This document shows positions 1 to 7,135 of a DNA stretch of 9,866 nucleotides, in pieces. The stretch lies in contig CAYXHF010000060.1 in NCBI GenBank assembly GCA_964464815.1, positions 1-9,866 of the forward strand, in the 5' to 3' direction. How positions within the stretch are numbered: the first letter of the stretch is position 1; each line of letters starts with the position of its first letter. The translations under genes were made by a program, and so were the position numbers. The notes below the pieces were generated by a model. It did not search any database, had not been told where the DNA came from, and saw only the letters and a list, made by a program, of their open reading frames with translations. This stretch comes from UBA11524 sp964464815. Lineage in GTDB: Bacteria > Bacillota > Clostridia > Christensenellales > Aristaeellaceae.

Positions 1-163
1 CCTTGGAATCCTTCGGACTTCCTTCGATGTTGCTTGACTTTGCTTGTTGCAACCATGGGGCTTTCCGGTCGCCCCTTGGAATCCTTCGGACTTCCTTCGA
101 TGTTGCTTGACTTTGCTTGTTGCAAACATGGGGCTTTCCGGTCGCCCCTTGGAATCCTTCGGA
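1..163. repeat. 73-bp direct tandem repeat (2 full copies plus 17 bp)
   Basis: Copies lie at 1-73 and 74-146, and a third copy matches for only 17 bases (147-163) before diverging. The full copies differ at one base (C at 53, A at 126). Each unit carries short self-complementary pieces: GGGGC...GCCCC across the unit junction, TTGC...GCAA, and the doubled words CCTTCG and TTGCTTG. The array probably continues left of the window. There are no spacers, so it is not a CRISPR array. No convincing gene overlaps it; a short open frame across it simply follows the repeat. Function unknown. Confidence 0.9.
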
Positions 164-489
164 GTTCTATCTGCATAGTAGATTTTTTTGGAGTTGGAGA
201 ACGGTGCGGTGAAGCATGCTTGTTCTTTTTTGTAGAGGAGGAAAGTTAGTCTCCGCGACTCTGCGAGCGCGTGCTTTGCAGGTCGTTAGAGAGGCTTGAG
301 CGCGCTTTTTTGATTGCACCTCTGGGGTTTTACCCCAGACCCCAGCAGGACGCTGTCCTGCACCTGCGAAGGGCCGTTGGCCCTCTCGACACCCATTTCG
401 CGATGGAGTTGTGCGGTTTTTTCTTACTTTTTCCGCGTGTTTATTCTGCGATTTTTCCCGGTGGTGGTTGTAAATTATAGTCTCCTCGC
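164..489. other. Intergenic region, T-rich, no credible gene
   Basis: No open frame here has a convincing start and ribosome binding site. The stretch holds the three-hairpin cassette at 321-388 (listed separately). AGCGCG (266-271) could pair with CGCGCT (301-306), which runs into six Ts (306-311), so it might be an intrinsic terminator for a plus-strand gene left of the window. The loop would be about 29 nt, so this is weak. The rest (164-265 and 389-489) is T-rich with no signal that I recognise. Confidence 0.5.
321..388. repeat. Three-hairpin intergenic cassette
   Basis: Three hairpins stand in a row with 5-nt spacers. The first is 321-339 (7-bp stem, loop TTTTA). The second is 345-361 (GCAGGAC/GTCCTGC, loop GCT). 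The third is 367-388 (AGGGCC/GGCCCT around loop GTT, extended by CGA/TCG past one bulged C). A second CCCCAG at 340-345 could replace the one at 333-338, so the first hairpin has two pairing options. The compact design suggests a dispersed REP-like intergenic element or a structured RNA, but copy number cannot be judged from one window. Confidence 0.6.
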
Positions 490-518
490 TTGCAATATTC
501 CCTCAAAACGGGTATACT
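490..518 (+). promoter_or_regulatory. Sigma-A type promoter of the moxR operon
   Basis: A -35 box TTGCAA (490-495) and a -10 box TATACT (513-518) are separated by 17 bp, close to the vegetative consensus. Transcription would begin near 525, giving a leader of about 28 nt before the moxR start at 553. An AGGAGG ribosome binding site sits at 541-546. This promoter probably drives all three plus-strand genes, since no other clear promoter is seen before the terminator at 5020. Confidence 0.7.
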
Positions 519-552
519 GATACTATGCGAAATAGAAATCAGGAGGCGTCGT

Positions 553-1494
553 ATGCAGCCAAGAGAAATGGTGCAAAGACTCATGAATAATATCAGTACC
601 GTCATCGTCGGAAAACAGGAGGCAATCGAATATGCCTTGATTGCCCTCCTCTGTAAGGGCCATGTGCTGATTGAAGACGTTCCCGGCGTCGGTAAAACAA
701 CCCTCGCAAGCGCTTTGGCTAAATCGCTCGATTGCTCCTTCCGCCGTATCCAGTTTACCCCTGACTTGATGCCCTCGGATGTGACCGGGTATACCTTGGT
801 GAATTTCCAGACCGGCGTGTCTGAATTCCGTGAGGGCGCTGTGATGAGCCAGGTCGTGCTGGCGGACGAAATTAACCGTACTAGCCCGAAAACACAGTCT
901 GCCTTGCTGGAGGTCATGGAGGAACAGCAGGTGACGGTCGATGGTATCACCCATCCTGTGCCACAGCCCTTTATCGTGCTGGCGACGCAGAATCCGGGAG
1001 AATTCGTCGGTACGTATCCGCTGCCAGAGGCGCAGATGGACCGCTTCTTCCTGCGAATTTCGATTGGCTACCCGACCATTGAGCAGGAAATGGACGTGCT
1101 GGAACGCTATTCGGGCGTCGTGAAGCCCATGGCGACGCTGACGCCTGTGTGTACAGCGGCTGACGTGATGGCCATGCAGCAGATGGTGACGCAGATTTAT
1201 TGCTCGCCGGAGGTGCGCTCCTACGTGGCGACCATCGCTGCACAGACGCGTCAGGATCCGGCATTGCAGCTGGGCGCGTCCACACGTGCGGCAATTGCGC
1301 TGATTCATGGTGCACAGGCGTGTGCGCTGCTGGCCGGGCGTGACTATATCATCCCGGAGGATGTGCAGCATATGGCCTTGCAGGTGCTGTGTCACCGTCT
1401 GGTGCTTAGCCCGGAGGCGCGTATGAAGGGCGTGACGGCGGAGGATGTCGTGCGCCGAATCCTCAAGACGACCGTCGTGCCGGTGAAGCTGTGA
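553..1494 (+). CDS. MoxR-family AAA+ ATPase
   Basis: A 313-residue cytoplasmic AAA+ ATPase of the MoxR family, thought to act as a chaperone-like remodeller of partner proteins. Visible motifs: Walker A PGVGKTT (44-50), Walker B VVLADE (101-106, with D105 and E106), sensor-1 segment ATQNP (144-148), and the MoxR hallmark TYPLPEAQMDRF (154-165). Length is typical for the family. I chose ATG 553 because AGGAGG at 541-546 lies 6 nt upstream. A TTG at 490 in the same frame overlaps the -35 box and has no ribosome binding site. The next gene begins one base after this stop, so the two are probably translationally coupled. MoxR next to DUF58 and transglutaminase genes is a well-known conserved arrangement. 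Family call is sure; the substrate is unknown. Confidence 0.95.
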   Translation: MQPREMVQRLMNNISTVIVGKQEAIEYALIALLCKGHVLIEDVPGVGKTTLASALAKSLDCSFRRIQFTPDLMPSDVTGYTLVNFQTGVSEFREGAVMSQVVLADEINRTSPKTQSALLEVMEEQQVTVDGITHPVPQPFIVLATQNPGEFVGTYPLPEAQMDRFFLRISIGYPTIEQEMDVLERYSGVVKPMATLTPVCTAADVMAMQQMVTQIYCSPEVRSYVATIAAQTRQDPALQLGASTRAAIALIHGAQACALLAGRDYIIPEDVQHMALQVLCHRLVLSPEARMKGVTAEDVVRRILKTTVVPVKL

Positions 1495-1495
1495 C

Positions 1496-2677
1496 ATGAG
1501 AAAGAATCAGAAAAAGACGCGTGCGCGCCAGGTGGAGCTGCATTTGCTCATGCCGACGCTGCTCGTGGTGCCGATGCTGGCGGCGGCGTTTTCCACCGGT
1601 AGTCCGCTGTTCTTGATGTTGGGGCTTTTGATTGCGCTTTTGTGTGGGACAGGCATTTATGGCGTGCTTCGCGCGGTGGATACGCTGGAGGTGTCGGAGA
1701 CGGTCAGCGAACAGACAGTGCAGCGTGGCGAAGATGTCCTGCTGACCGTGACGGTTCGCCACCGTGGGCGCATTCCGATTGCGCCGCTGGATGCGGAGCT
1801 GTCCTCCGTTGGCGGCGAGGTGCAGGAAACGATGCTGGATGGCGGTCGGCAGCAGGTGCTGCAAGTGCCGTTCCATGCCGCGCATGTGGGTGCTGGACAC
1901 CCGGGTGTGGAGCGCGTGCGCATCCGTGATTTGCTGGGTGTGTGCTGTGCATCGGTGCGGCCGAATGCATCGGGGACGGAATTGCTCGTCCTGCCGCAGC
2001 TGTTTGACATTGCGCCCTTGAAGCTGTCCTCCGGCGATGCCGGTGCGGAGGCCATGGCGCGTGCGTCAGAGGACGTCACGAACCCGGCCGAGGTGCGCAC
2101 ATACCAGCCGGGCGACCCCATCAAGAAAATTCATTGGAAGCTGTCGGCGCGCAAGCGAGAACCGTTGGTGCGCCGCTTTGAGGACCCTGTGCAGCCGGAT
2201 GCGCTGGTGCTGATGGACTGCTCCGCGCCGCCGCGTCAGGCCGATGCGGAGCAGGAGGCCGATTTGCGCGACGCGCTGCTGGAAACGGCGGCATCGGTCA
2301 TGGTGCAGGCCGAGCGTGCGGAGCATCCGGCGCGGCTGCCGATTTTCGGATTGCATCCGGTGGAGCTGGATAAGGAAATGGGTCTGCCGATTCTGCTGGA
2401 AAATCTGGCGCGAACGGATTTTTCGGACACCGAGCCGTTTGCCAAGGTGCTGCTGCTGGAAACGCGGCGCATGCGTCGTGTGGGCTGCACGGTGGTGATT
2501 ACGGCGCGTCTGGATAGCCAGATGGTGGACGTGATGATTTCCATGCGCCGGATGGGGCCGAATGTGCGGCTCTATCTGGTCACGCAGACGCCGGACGATC
2601 CGCTGCTGCAACCGCTGATTACCAGCTTGCAGGAAAACAGCGTCGAGGTCGGCTACGTGCGGCCACTGCCGATGTAA
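1496..2677 (+). CDS. DUF58 domain membrane protein
   Basis: A 393-residue DUF58 family protein, the usual partner of MoxR ATPases. After a basic N-terminus, two hydrophobic segments (about 18-32 and 37-56) anchor it in the membrane. An immunoglobulin-like beta region with hydrophobic strands follows. The DUF58 signature RTYQPGDPIKKIHWKLSA lies at 201-218, and a von Willebrand A-like strand DALVLMDCSA at 235-244. The DUF58 region is often compared to a vWA fold and may bind the ATPase, but this is inference. There is no obvious Shine-Dalgarno; the ATG begins one base after the moxR stop, so ribosomes probably reinitiate. Stop at 2675-2677; 84 bp separate it from the ATG of the next gene. Biochemical role unknown for the family. 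Confidence 0.92.
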   Translation: MRKNQKKTRARQVELHLLMPTLLVVPMLAAAFSTGSPLFLMLGLLIALLCGTGIYGVLRAVDTLEVSETVSEQTVQRGEDVLLTVTVRHRGRIPIAPLDAELSSVGGEVQETMLDGGRQQVLQVPFHAAHVGAGHPGVERVRIRDLLGVCCASVRPNASGTELLVLPQLFDIAPLKLSSGDAGAEAMARASEDVTNPAEVRTYQPGDPIKKIHWKLSARKREPLVRRFEDPVQPDALVLMDCSAPPRQADAEQEADLRDALLETAASVMVQAERAEHPARLPIFGLHPVELDKEMGLPILLENLARTDFSDTEPFAKVLLLETRRMRRVGCTVVITARLDSQMVDVMISMRRMGPNVRLYLVTQTPDDPLLQPLITSLQENSVEVGYVRPLPM

Positions 2678-2707
2678 TGTATCAACAAGCAAAGAACATC
2701 CCGCTGG

Positions 2708-2714
2708 AAGGAGG
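2708..2714 (+). promoter_or_regulatory. Strong Shine-Dalgarno before a CTG codon (transglutaminase gene)
   Basis: AAGGAGG is a near-perfect ribosome binding site, but no in-frame ATG, GTG or TTG follows at a normal distance. The in-frame codon 8 nt downstream is CTG (2723-2725). The first in-frame ATG (2762) is 47 nt away and has no Shine-Dalgarno of its own. An ATG at 2742 is in another frame and gives only a 10-residue peptide. This suggests that translation may begin at CTG 2723, adding 13 residues. Confidence 0.55.
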
Positions 2715-2761
2715 CGGCAAATCTGCAAGCGAAACTGCGCGATGCGCTTTCTCGCGGCGCG

Positions 2762-4978
2762 ATGGCGCTGCTGATGGCGTCAGGGCTTATCCTGACGCTT
2801 CTTTGCGTAACGAATGAACTGGCGATGTGGGGTACGGCACTGCTCGTTGGTATGCTGACGATTGGCGTGCTGATGCTGTCTCACCTGCATCGTCTGGGAC
2901 GGCCGCTGGCGCTGACGCTGCTTGGCGCGGGCGCATTGCTGGGCCTTGGGCTGGGCGGCTGGCGTGACCTGATGGAGGTTGTGCGTGCCTTGGCGTTGCA
3001 TGCCTCAGGACTGAGGGCGGCGCTGCCGATGGTGCGCGACCCGTATGCGCTTTTGACAGGCTTTGTGGGCGGCATGATTGGCTATGGGCTGACAAGTCGC
3101 CGCATGGGCACATATCCCGCGCTGACAACGGTGCTGCTGTCGGCCATGTTCCTGTGGCTGATTGACCGGCCGGAGGCGCTCTGGGCGCTATTGCCGGCGG
3201 TGGTTTCCTGCGTGACGCTGGTGCTGGTGATGGGCTATGACAGTGTGCGCATTTCCAGCGTCCTGCCGATGGTGCTGGTCGTGGTGCTGCTGAGCTTCAC
3301 CGGCGTGGCCGTTGGCGGTGTGACCATCGGCCCGATGAAGGATGCGGCCACGGCCCTGCGCCAGAAAATCTACGATTACTTGTTCTTTACCGATCCACGT
3401 GATGTGTTCACGCTGGCGTCCCACGGCTATTATCCGCAGGGACAAACCCAGCTGGGCGGCCCTGCTGACCCGAGTGAACAGCCGGTCATGCGCGTGGAAG
3501 GCAGTGGACGCATCTACCTGCGCGGCGTGAGCAAAAGCACCTACACGGGCAGCATGTGGCTGGACGAGATTGGCGGCCGCCGCTACCTATGGAGTAGCCT
3601 GCGCTGGCAAGCGGTGCGTCAGGAGACGTTCGAGGAATTCCTCCCCAAGGAGGAGCTGCCCACAAAGCGTGTGACCGTCACGATGCTCACCGACAGCGCC
3701 AGCAGCATGTTCGTGCCGCAGCGACTGCGCAGCCTACAGACGGACAGCGCCATTGTCCCCTACTTCAACGCGGCCAGCGAGGTATTCGCCACGCGCAATC
3801 TGGAGGCTGGCGACCGCTGGACGAGCGAATATGTGGATGTGGTTGCGGGGCAAAGCGGCCTTGCCGAAATGGTTGCCGCCGCCATGTCGGAATCAGACGC
3901 GCAGTATGAGGAAATGCGCAAGCTCTACACCGGTCTGCCAGCGCATTTGGAGCAACGTCTCTTTGACCTTGCACGCGAAGCGGCTGGTGACGCGCTGACG
4001 CCATATGAGCAAGCGCTGAACATCCAGAATTACCTGCGCCGCACGTGTACGTATCGGCTGGATATTCCCCAGCAGGCGGCAAATCTGGACTTTGTGTCCA
4101 CGTTCCTCCTGCTGACGCAGGAGGGCTACTGCACGCATTTCGCCACGGCCATGACAGTCATGTGTCGCATGGTAGGCATTCCGGCGCGCTATGTGGAAGG
4201 CTTTGTGGCCAATGTTGGCGAAGCTGGTGAAGCCATCGTGACCGGCAAAAGCGCCCATGCATGGACAGAGGTCTACCTGAACGGCATCGGCTGGGTCACG
4301 TTTGACGCCACGCCGTGGACGACCACGCAGGAGATGAGCGCCGTACCGCCGGAGCCGCAGGAGCTGCCCACGCCGTCGACCTCGCCGTCTCCCTCACCAT
4401 CGCCGTCGCCTTCACCGTCACCTTCTCCCTCGCCGTCCCCGGAAGGGAACAGTCAGGATGAACCCAGCACCACGCCGGAACCGACGCACACGCCCTTGCC
4501 GGACGATGACACGCCGACGCCGTCTCCTGCACCCAAGCAGCAGGAGCAAGGCCCTGCAACCGTCTGGCCGTGGTTGCTATTGCTGCTGGCGCTGCTGCTC
4601 TTTGTGGGACGTATCCTTTGGGCAACGCCCTCCATGCAGGAAAAGCGTGCAAAGGACGAATCGGCCAAGAGTGAAGTCTGGATGCAAGCAGTGCATGATG
4701 CCCTGCGCCTGCTGGGCATTCGCCGCCGCCCGGACGAAACGCCGCTGGCCTTCTTTGCCCGCGCGGAACGCGAAAGTGGCGTAACGGCACTGCGATTGGT
4801 CGGCAAAATCGAGACGCTTGCCTTCTACGCACGGCGCACAATGCAGCCCGGCGATACCGCCGCACTTGCACAGCGCTACCAGCAGGTACAGCAGAAGCTC
4901 CCGCTGAGCAAGAAGCTCCTCCTCTTGCTCTACCGTGCCTTCTGGCCACAACGCAAGCGAAATTTCACCCAAATATAA
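2762..4978 (+). CDS. Membrane transglutaminase-like protein (TgpA type) with Ser-Pro linker
   Basis: A 738-residue protein from ATG 2762, or 751 if CTG 2723 is the true start (see the Shine-Dalgarno entry). About five or six membrane segments lie in residues 1-185, as in TgpA N-terminal domains. A large extracellular part follows, with a transglutaminase/protease-like core. Its catalytic triad is visible: C457 in EGYCTHF, H499 in SAHAWTEVY and D515 in TFDATPW. Next come a Pro-rich linker with ten Ser-Pro pairs (541-560), a last membrane helix (about 603-622), and a C-terminal cytoplasmic region (about 640-712) resembling DUF4129, with LLGIRRRPDETPLAFFARA. It completes the MoxR/DUF58/transglutaminase module and probably cross-links or cleaves an envelope protein; the substrate is unknown. 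A strong terminator follows the stop. Confidence 0.92.
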   Translation: MALLMASGLILTLLCVTNELAMWGTALLVGMLTIGVLMLSHLHRLGRPLALTLLGAGALLGLGLGGWRDLMEVVRALALHASGLRAALPMVRDPYALLTGFVGGMIGYGLTSRRMGTYPALTTVLLSAMFLWLIDRPEALWALLPAVVSCVTLVLVMGYDSVRISSVLPMVLVVVLLSFTGVAVGGVTIGPMKDAATALRQKIYDYLFFTDPRDVFTLASHGYYPQGQTQLGGPADPSEQPVMRVEGSGRIYLRGVSKSTYTGSMWLDEIGGRRYLWSSLRWQAVRQETFEEFLPKEELPTKRVTVTMLTDSASSMFVPQRLRSLQTDSAIVPYFNAASEVFATRNLEAGDRWTSEYVDVVAGQSGLAEMVAAAMSESDAQYEEMRKLYTGLPAHLEQRLFDLAREAAGDALTPYEQALNIQNYLRRTCTYRLDIPQQAANLDFVSTFLLLTQEGYCTHFATAMTVMCRMVGIPARYVEGFVANVGEAGEAIVTGKSAHAWTEVYLNGIGWVTFDATPWTTTQEMSAVPPEPQELPTPSTSPSPSPSPSPSPSPSPSPSPEGNSQDEPSTTPEPTHTPLPDDDTPTPSPAPKQQEQGPATVWPWLLLLLALLLFVGRILWATPSMQEKRAKDESAKSEVWMQAVHDALRLLGIRRRPDETPLAFFARAERESGVTALRLVGKIETLAFYARRTMQPGDTAALAQRYQQVQQKLPLSKKLLLLLYRAFWPQRKRNFTQI
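4382..4441 (+). repeat. Ten Ser-Pro codon pairs in the transglutaminase gene
   Basis: Ten consecutive TCN-CCN pairs encode (Ser-Pro)10 between the catalytic core and the last membrane helix. The synonymous third bases vary strongly from pair to pair, so the protein repeat appears to be kept by selection, or is old, rather than being a fresh hexamer expansion. It is likely an extended spacer through the cell wall. The number of pairs may still vary between strains. Confidence 0.85.
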
Positions 4979-4980
4979 CG

Positions 4981-5020
4981 AAAGGCGCTGCCGCAGACAA
5001 CACTGCGACAGCGCCTTTTT
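4981..5020 (+). terminator. Intrinsic terminator of the moxR operon
   Basis: AAAGGCGCTG (4981-4990) pairs with CAGCGCCTTT (5009-5018). After one mismatch, CGCAG (4992-4996) pairs with CTGCG (5003-5007) around a 6-nt loop. The stem ends in a T run (5016-5020). It lies between two convergent genes; on the minus strand the tail would be only TTTCGTTAT, so service to the L,D-transpeptidase gene is possible but weaker. No other T-tailed hairpin is seen between 5021 and 5103, only a 6-bp stem (5060-5076). Confidence 0.92.
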
Positions 5021-5103
5021 ATGCCTTTATCATCCACGCACCCCTGGCTCACCCGCTGGGAAAGCTGTCGGCTTTCGCCAACTGAAAGGGCGTCTTCCTT
5101 GCA

Positions 5104-6867
5104 TCAAGCCTCCTGCGGTGCCACGCTCGGCAGCGGCATATCCTCCAGCGTCACGCTGGGCGTTGCACTCGGCACGGGCGTTTCCGTCGCCGAGGCGGCG
5201 GCAATCTCCGCAGCATACAGCACCTCCAGCGTTTTGACATTCGCTGTCCCATTCGCCGTCAGGCCGTTGTCCTTCTGGAACGCCTTGACGGCATTTTGTG
5301 TACCCGCCAGGAACGTACCAGAGCATTTGCCGTGATAGTATCCCAGCTCCGTCAGCTTCTGCTGCATCCAGTAGACATCCTCACCCTTGCTGTTCACCTT
5401 GAGCGTGCGGAAGGGCTGCGGCGGCATCTGACCCGAAAGATATTCCGGCTCGGCAGTCGGCTGCGGCGTTGTTTTGGGCAGCATGTTGCTGTAATTCAGC
5501 GCGGGCAGCTTGAGCGCGTCGCGCAGCTCCGGATCGGCGGGCAAATCGTCACGAATGGTCACGACTGTACCCGCGCCACAATTGGAATAAATCCACTTTG
5601 CATCCGCCACGGTCAGGCGAATACAGCCATGCGAGGCACGCTTGCCCAGATTCTTATACGACGTGACGGACAAATCCATCGTATCCACAGTGTTGTAAAT
5701 CACCGAATGGAAGGCGATGGAGGCGTTAATGCGCGTCCAGTACTGCGCATGACTGCCCCATTGCGGGAAGGTACACCAGCGCGCCGTGCGTCCGTTCAGC
5801 ACAAACTCGCCCAGGTCGGACGGATTTTTCTTCGTGCCGGTGGAGCAGAGCATTTGACGCACCACCACGGTGTAATCGCCGTTTTCGTCGCGGCCATAAA
5901 CCGTCGTGACCTGATTCTGCACATCGACCGTAATTGCAAAGGGAACCGGTGTCGGCTCAGGCGTCGGCTTCGGGTCATCCGTTGCCGCGCGCACGTCCGC
6001 ATCGTTAAAGAGCGTGTTCCACGTCTTTTCGCCGACGATGCCGTCCACGTCCAGCGCGTTTTGCTGCTGGAACGCCTTGACCGCGTTGCGCGTGTGGCCC
6101 AGGAAGTTTCCGCTGATATTGCCAGAGTAATATCCCAGCTCCGTCAAGCGAGTCTGGACGCGCTTGACATCCTCACCACGCGACTTTTCATATTGCAGCT
6201 TCTTGGTGAAGGGAATCGTGGGCGCAGGTGTCGGCGTCACGACCTCCTCGTCGATAATGGACAGACCCGGTGTCGGCGTCGGTGTCGGCGTGGCGGCAGA
6301 CGCAGAATCGCTGCTCAGGGCGCGTTCCCTAAAGAGGAACGTCAGCGTATCCACATCCGCCTCACCCGTGACGGTAAGGCCATTCGCCGTCTGGAACATG
6401 CGCACCGCTTCCTGCGTCGCAGGCAGATAGCGTCCGCTGATTTTCCCCTGATAGTACCCAAGCACCATCAGCCGCACCTGCAATTCGTGTACATCCTCAC
6501 CCACGCATCCCAGCCGCAGCGGCCGGTACTCCGTGGCATAGAGCAGCGTCTGCATCGCCTGATCGGCATCGCCGGTGACAGGCAAAGCATGGTCGCGCTG
6601 GAAGTCCATCACGGCATTGCGCGTTGCTTCGCCATAATTCCCGGTCACTTCGCCGTTATAATAGCACAGCTGCATCAGCGCCGTTTGCAGTGCCGTCACA
6701 TCCGCACCCGTATCATCCAGCGTCAAGTCCCGGCTGACAACCGCGCTTTTCTCCGTCCACGCCGCATCATCCTCCGGCACCGCCTCCACATCCGCTTCCG
6801 CGAGCGCCAAGGGCATCATGCAGCAAACCATCAACAAAACCGAAAGCATTCGTTTCCAAAGGGTCAT
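5104..6867 (-). CDS. Secreted L,D-transpeptidase (YkuD) with four peptidoglycan-binding domains
   Basis: A 587-residue exported enzyme that should form 3-3 cross-links in, or attach proteins to, peptidoglycan. A signal peptide is clear (basic MTLWKR, a hydrophobic run, then ALA at 21-23 as a probable cleavage site). Four PG_binding_1 repeats sit at about 48-112, 116-180, 226-290 and 486-552, sharing the pattern LGYY-G...T..AV..FQ. The YkuD catalytic domain (about 310-440) lies between repeats three and four, with H387 in AFHSVIYN and the active-site motif SHGCIRL (H413, C415). Pro/Thr-rich linkers (193-200, 299-309, 466-473) separate the domains. The start at 6867 is supported by GAGGTGG just upstream. 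It is convergent with the transglutaminase gene and has its own promoter. Family call is sure; four repeats flanking the catalytic domain on both sides is less usual. Confidence 0.95.
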   Translation of the reverse strand: MTLWKRMLSVLLMVCCMMPLALAEADVEAVPEDDAAWTEKSAVVSRDLTLDDTGADVTALQTALMQLCYYNGEVTGNYGEATRNAVMDFQRDHALPVTGDADQAMQTLLYATEYRPLRLGCVGEDVHELQVRLMVLGYYQGKISGRYLPATQEAVRMFQTANGLTVTGEADVDTLTFLFRERALSSDSASAATPTPTPTPGLSIIDEEVVTPTPAPTIPFTKKLQYEKSRGEDVKRVQTRLTELGYYSGNISGNFLGHTRNAVKAFQQQNALDVDGIVGEKTWNTLFNDADVRAATDDPKPTPEPTPVPFAITVDVQNQVTTVYGRDENGDYTVVVRQMLCSTGTKKNPSDLGEFVLNGRTARWCTFPQWGSHAQYWTRINASIAFHSVIYNTVDTMDLSVTSYKNLGKRASHGCIRLTVADAKWIYSNCGAGTVVTIRDDLPADPELRDALKLPALNYSNMLPKTTPQPTAEPEYLSGQMPPQPFRTLKVNSKGEDVYWMQQKLTELGYYHGKCSGTFLAGTQNAVKAFQKDNGLTANGTANVKTLEVLYAAEIAAASATETPVPSATPSVTLEDMPLPSVAPQEA

Positions 6868-6909
6868 GAAACCACCTCATCATACTGAAAGGAAATGGGA
6901 ACTCCTTTT

Positions 6910-6938
6910 ATTGTAGCTTGTTTTTCCTGAGAATGCAA
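6910..6938 (-). promoter_or_regulatory. Sigma-A type promoter of the L,D-transpeptidase gene
   Basis: Read on the minus strand, TTGCAT (6938-6933) and TACAAT (6915-6910) are separated by 17 bp. Transcription should begin near 6903, giving a leader of about 35 nt with the GAGGTGG ribosome binding site near its end. This makes the gene independent of the ribosomal operon to its right, which ends in a terminator. Confidence 0.68.
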
Positions 6939-7082
6939 GGGGATTGTAACAAGAGTAAGCACGAGTAAAATTACGTTACGGAATACGTTGAAAAAAAGTA
7001 CTTTTCGTTTGCAAGTTCATCTACCCAGTAGAAAGTGCGTTTGAAGGCAATCTCCTTTTCCCGTTGCAATATCATCTGCCAC
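6939..7082. other. Intergenic gap between rplA terminator and L,D-transpeptidase promoter
   Basis: This AT-richer gap contains an imperfect direct repeat (about 7001-7026 and 7055-7083; shared words CTTTTC, TTGCAA, TCATCT). It also has an AAAAGTACTTTT palindrome and a 34-codon minus-strand open frame (6971-7075) whose ATG has no ribosome binding site. I do not call a gene. The codon choice of the small frame (ATA, CAA, GAA, AAA) differs from the GC-rich third positions of its neighbours. Confidence 0.4.
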
Positions 7083-7120
7083 AAAAAAACCGCTCACCCA
7101 CGATTTCTCGTAAGTGAGCG
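7083..7120 (-). terminator. Intrinsic terminator after rplA
   Basis: On the minus strand a continuous 13-bp stem (7120-7108 with 7103-7091, two G-U pairs) closes a GAAA tetraloop and is followed by C and seven Ts (7089-7083). It begins 15 nt after the rplA stop and should end the rpmG-secE-nusG-rplK-rplA transcript efficiently. Confidence 0.95.
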
Positions 7121-7135
7121 ATGAAGGTCAGTTCA

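Noticed and set aside
1..163. Possible CRISPR array
   Set aside because: The 73-bp units are contiguous and nearly identical along their whole length, with no variable spacers.
34..249. 71-codon plus-strand open frame at the left edge
   Set aside because: It simply translates the 73-bp repeat; 73 is not a multiple of three, so each repeat is read in another frame, and there is no ribosome binding site.
523..1497. 324-codon minus-strand open frame opposite moxR
   Set aside because: Antisense shadow of the MoxR gene; the product is His/Arg/Gln-rich and the plus strand carries all AAA+ motifs.
5296..6888. 530-codon plus-strand open frame opposite the L,D-transpeptidase gene
   Set aside because: It is the antisense shadow of a GC-rich gene. 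Its product is an Arg/His-rich string with no recognisable domain and no ribosome binding site, while the minus strand has clear YkuD and peptidoglycan-binding motifs.
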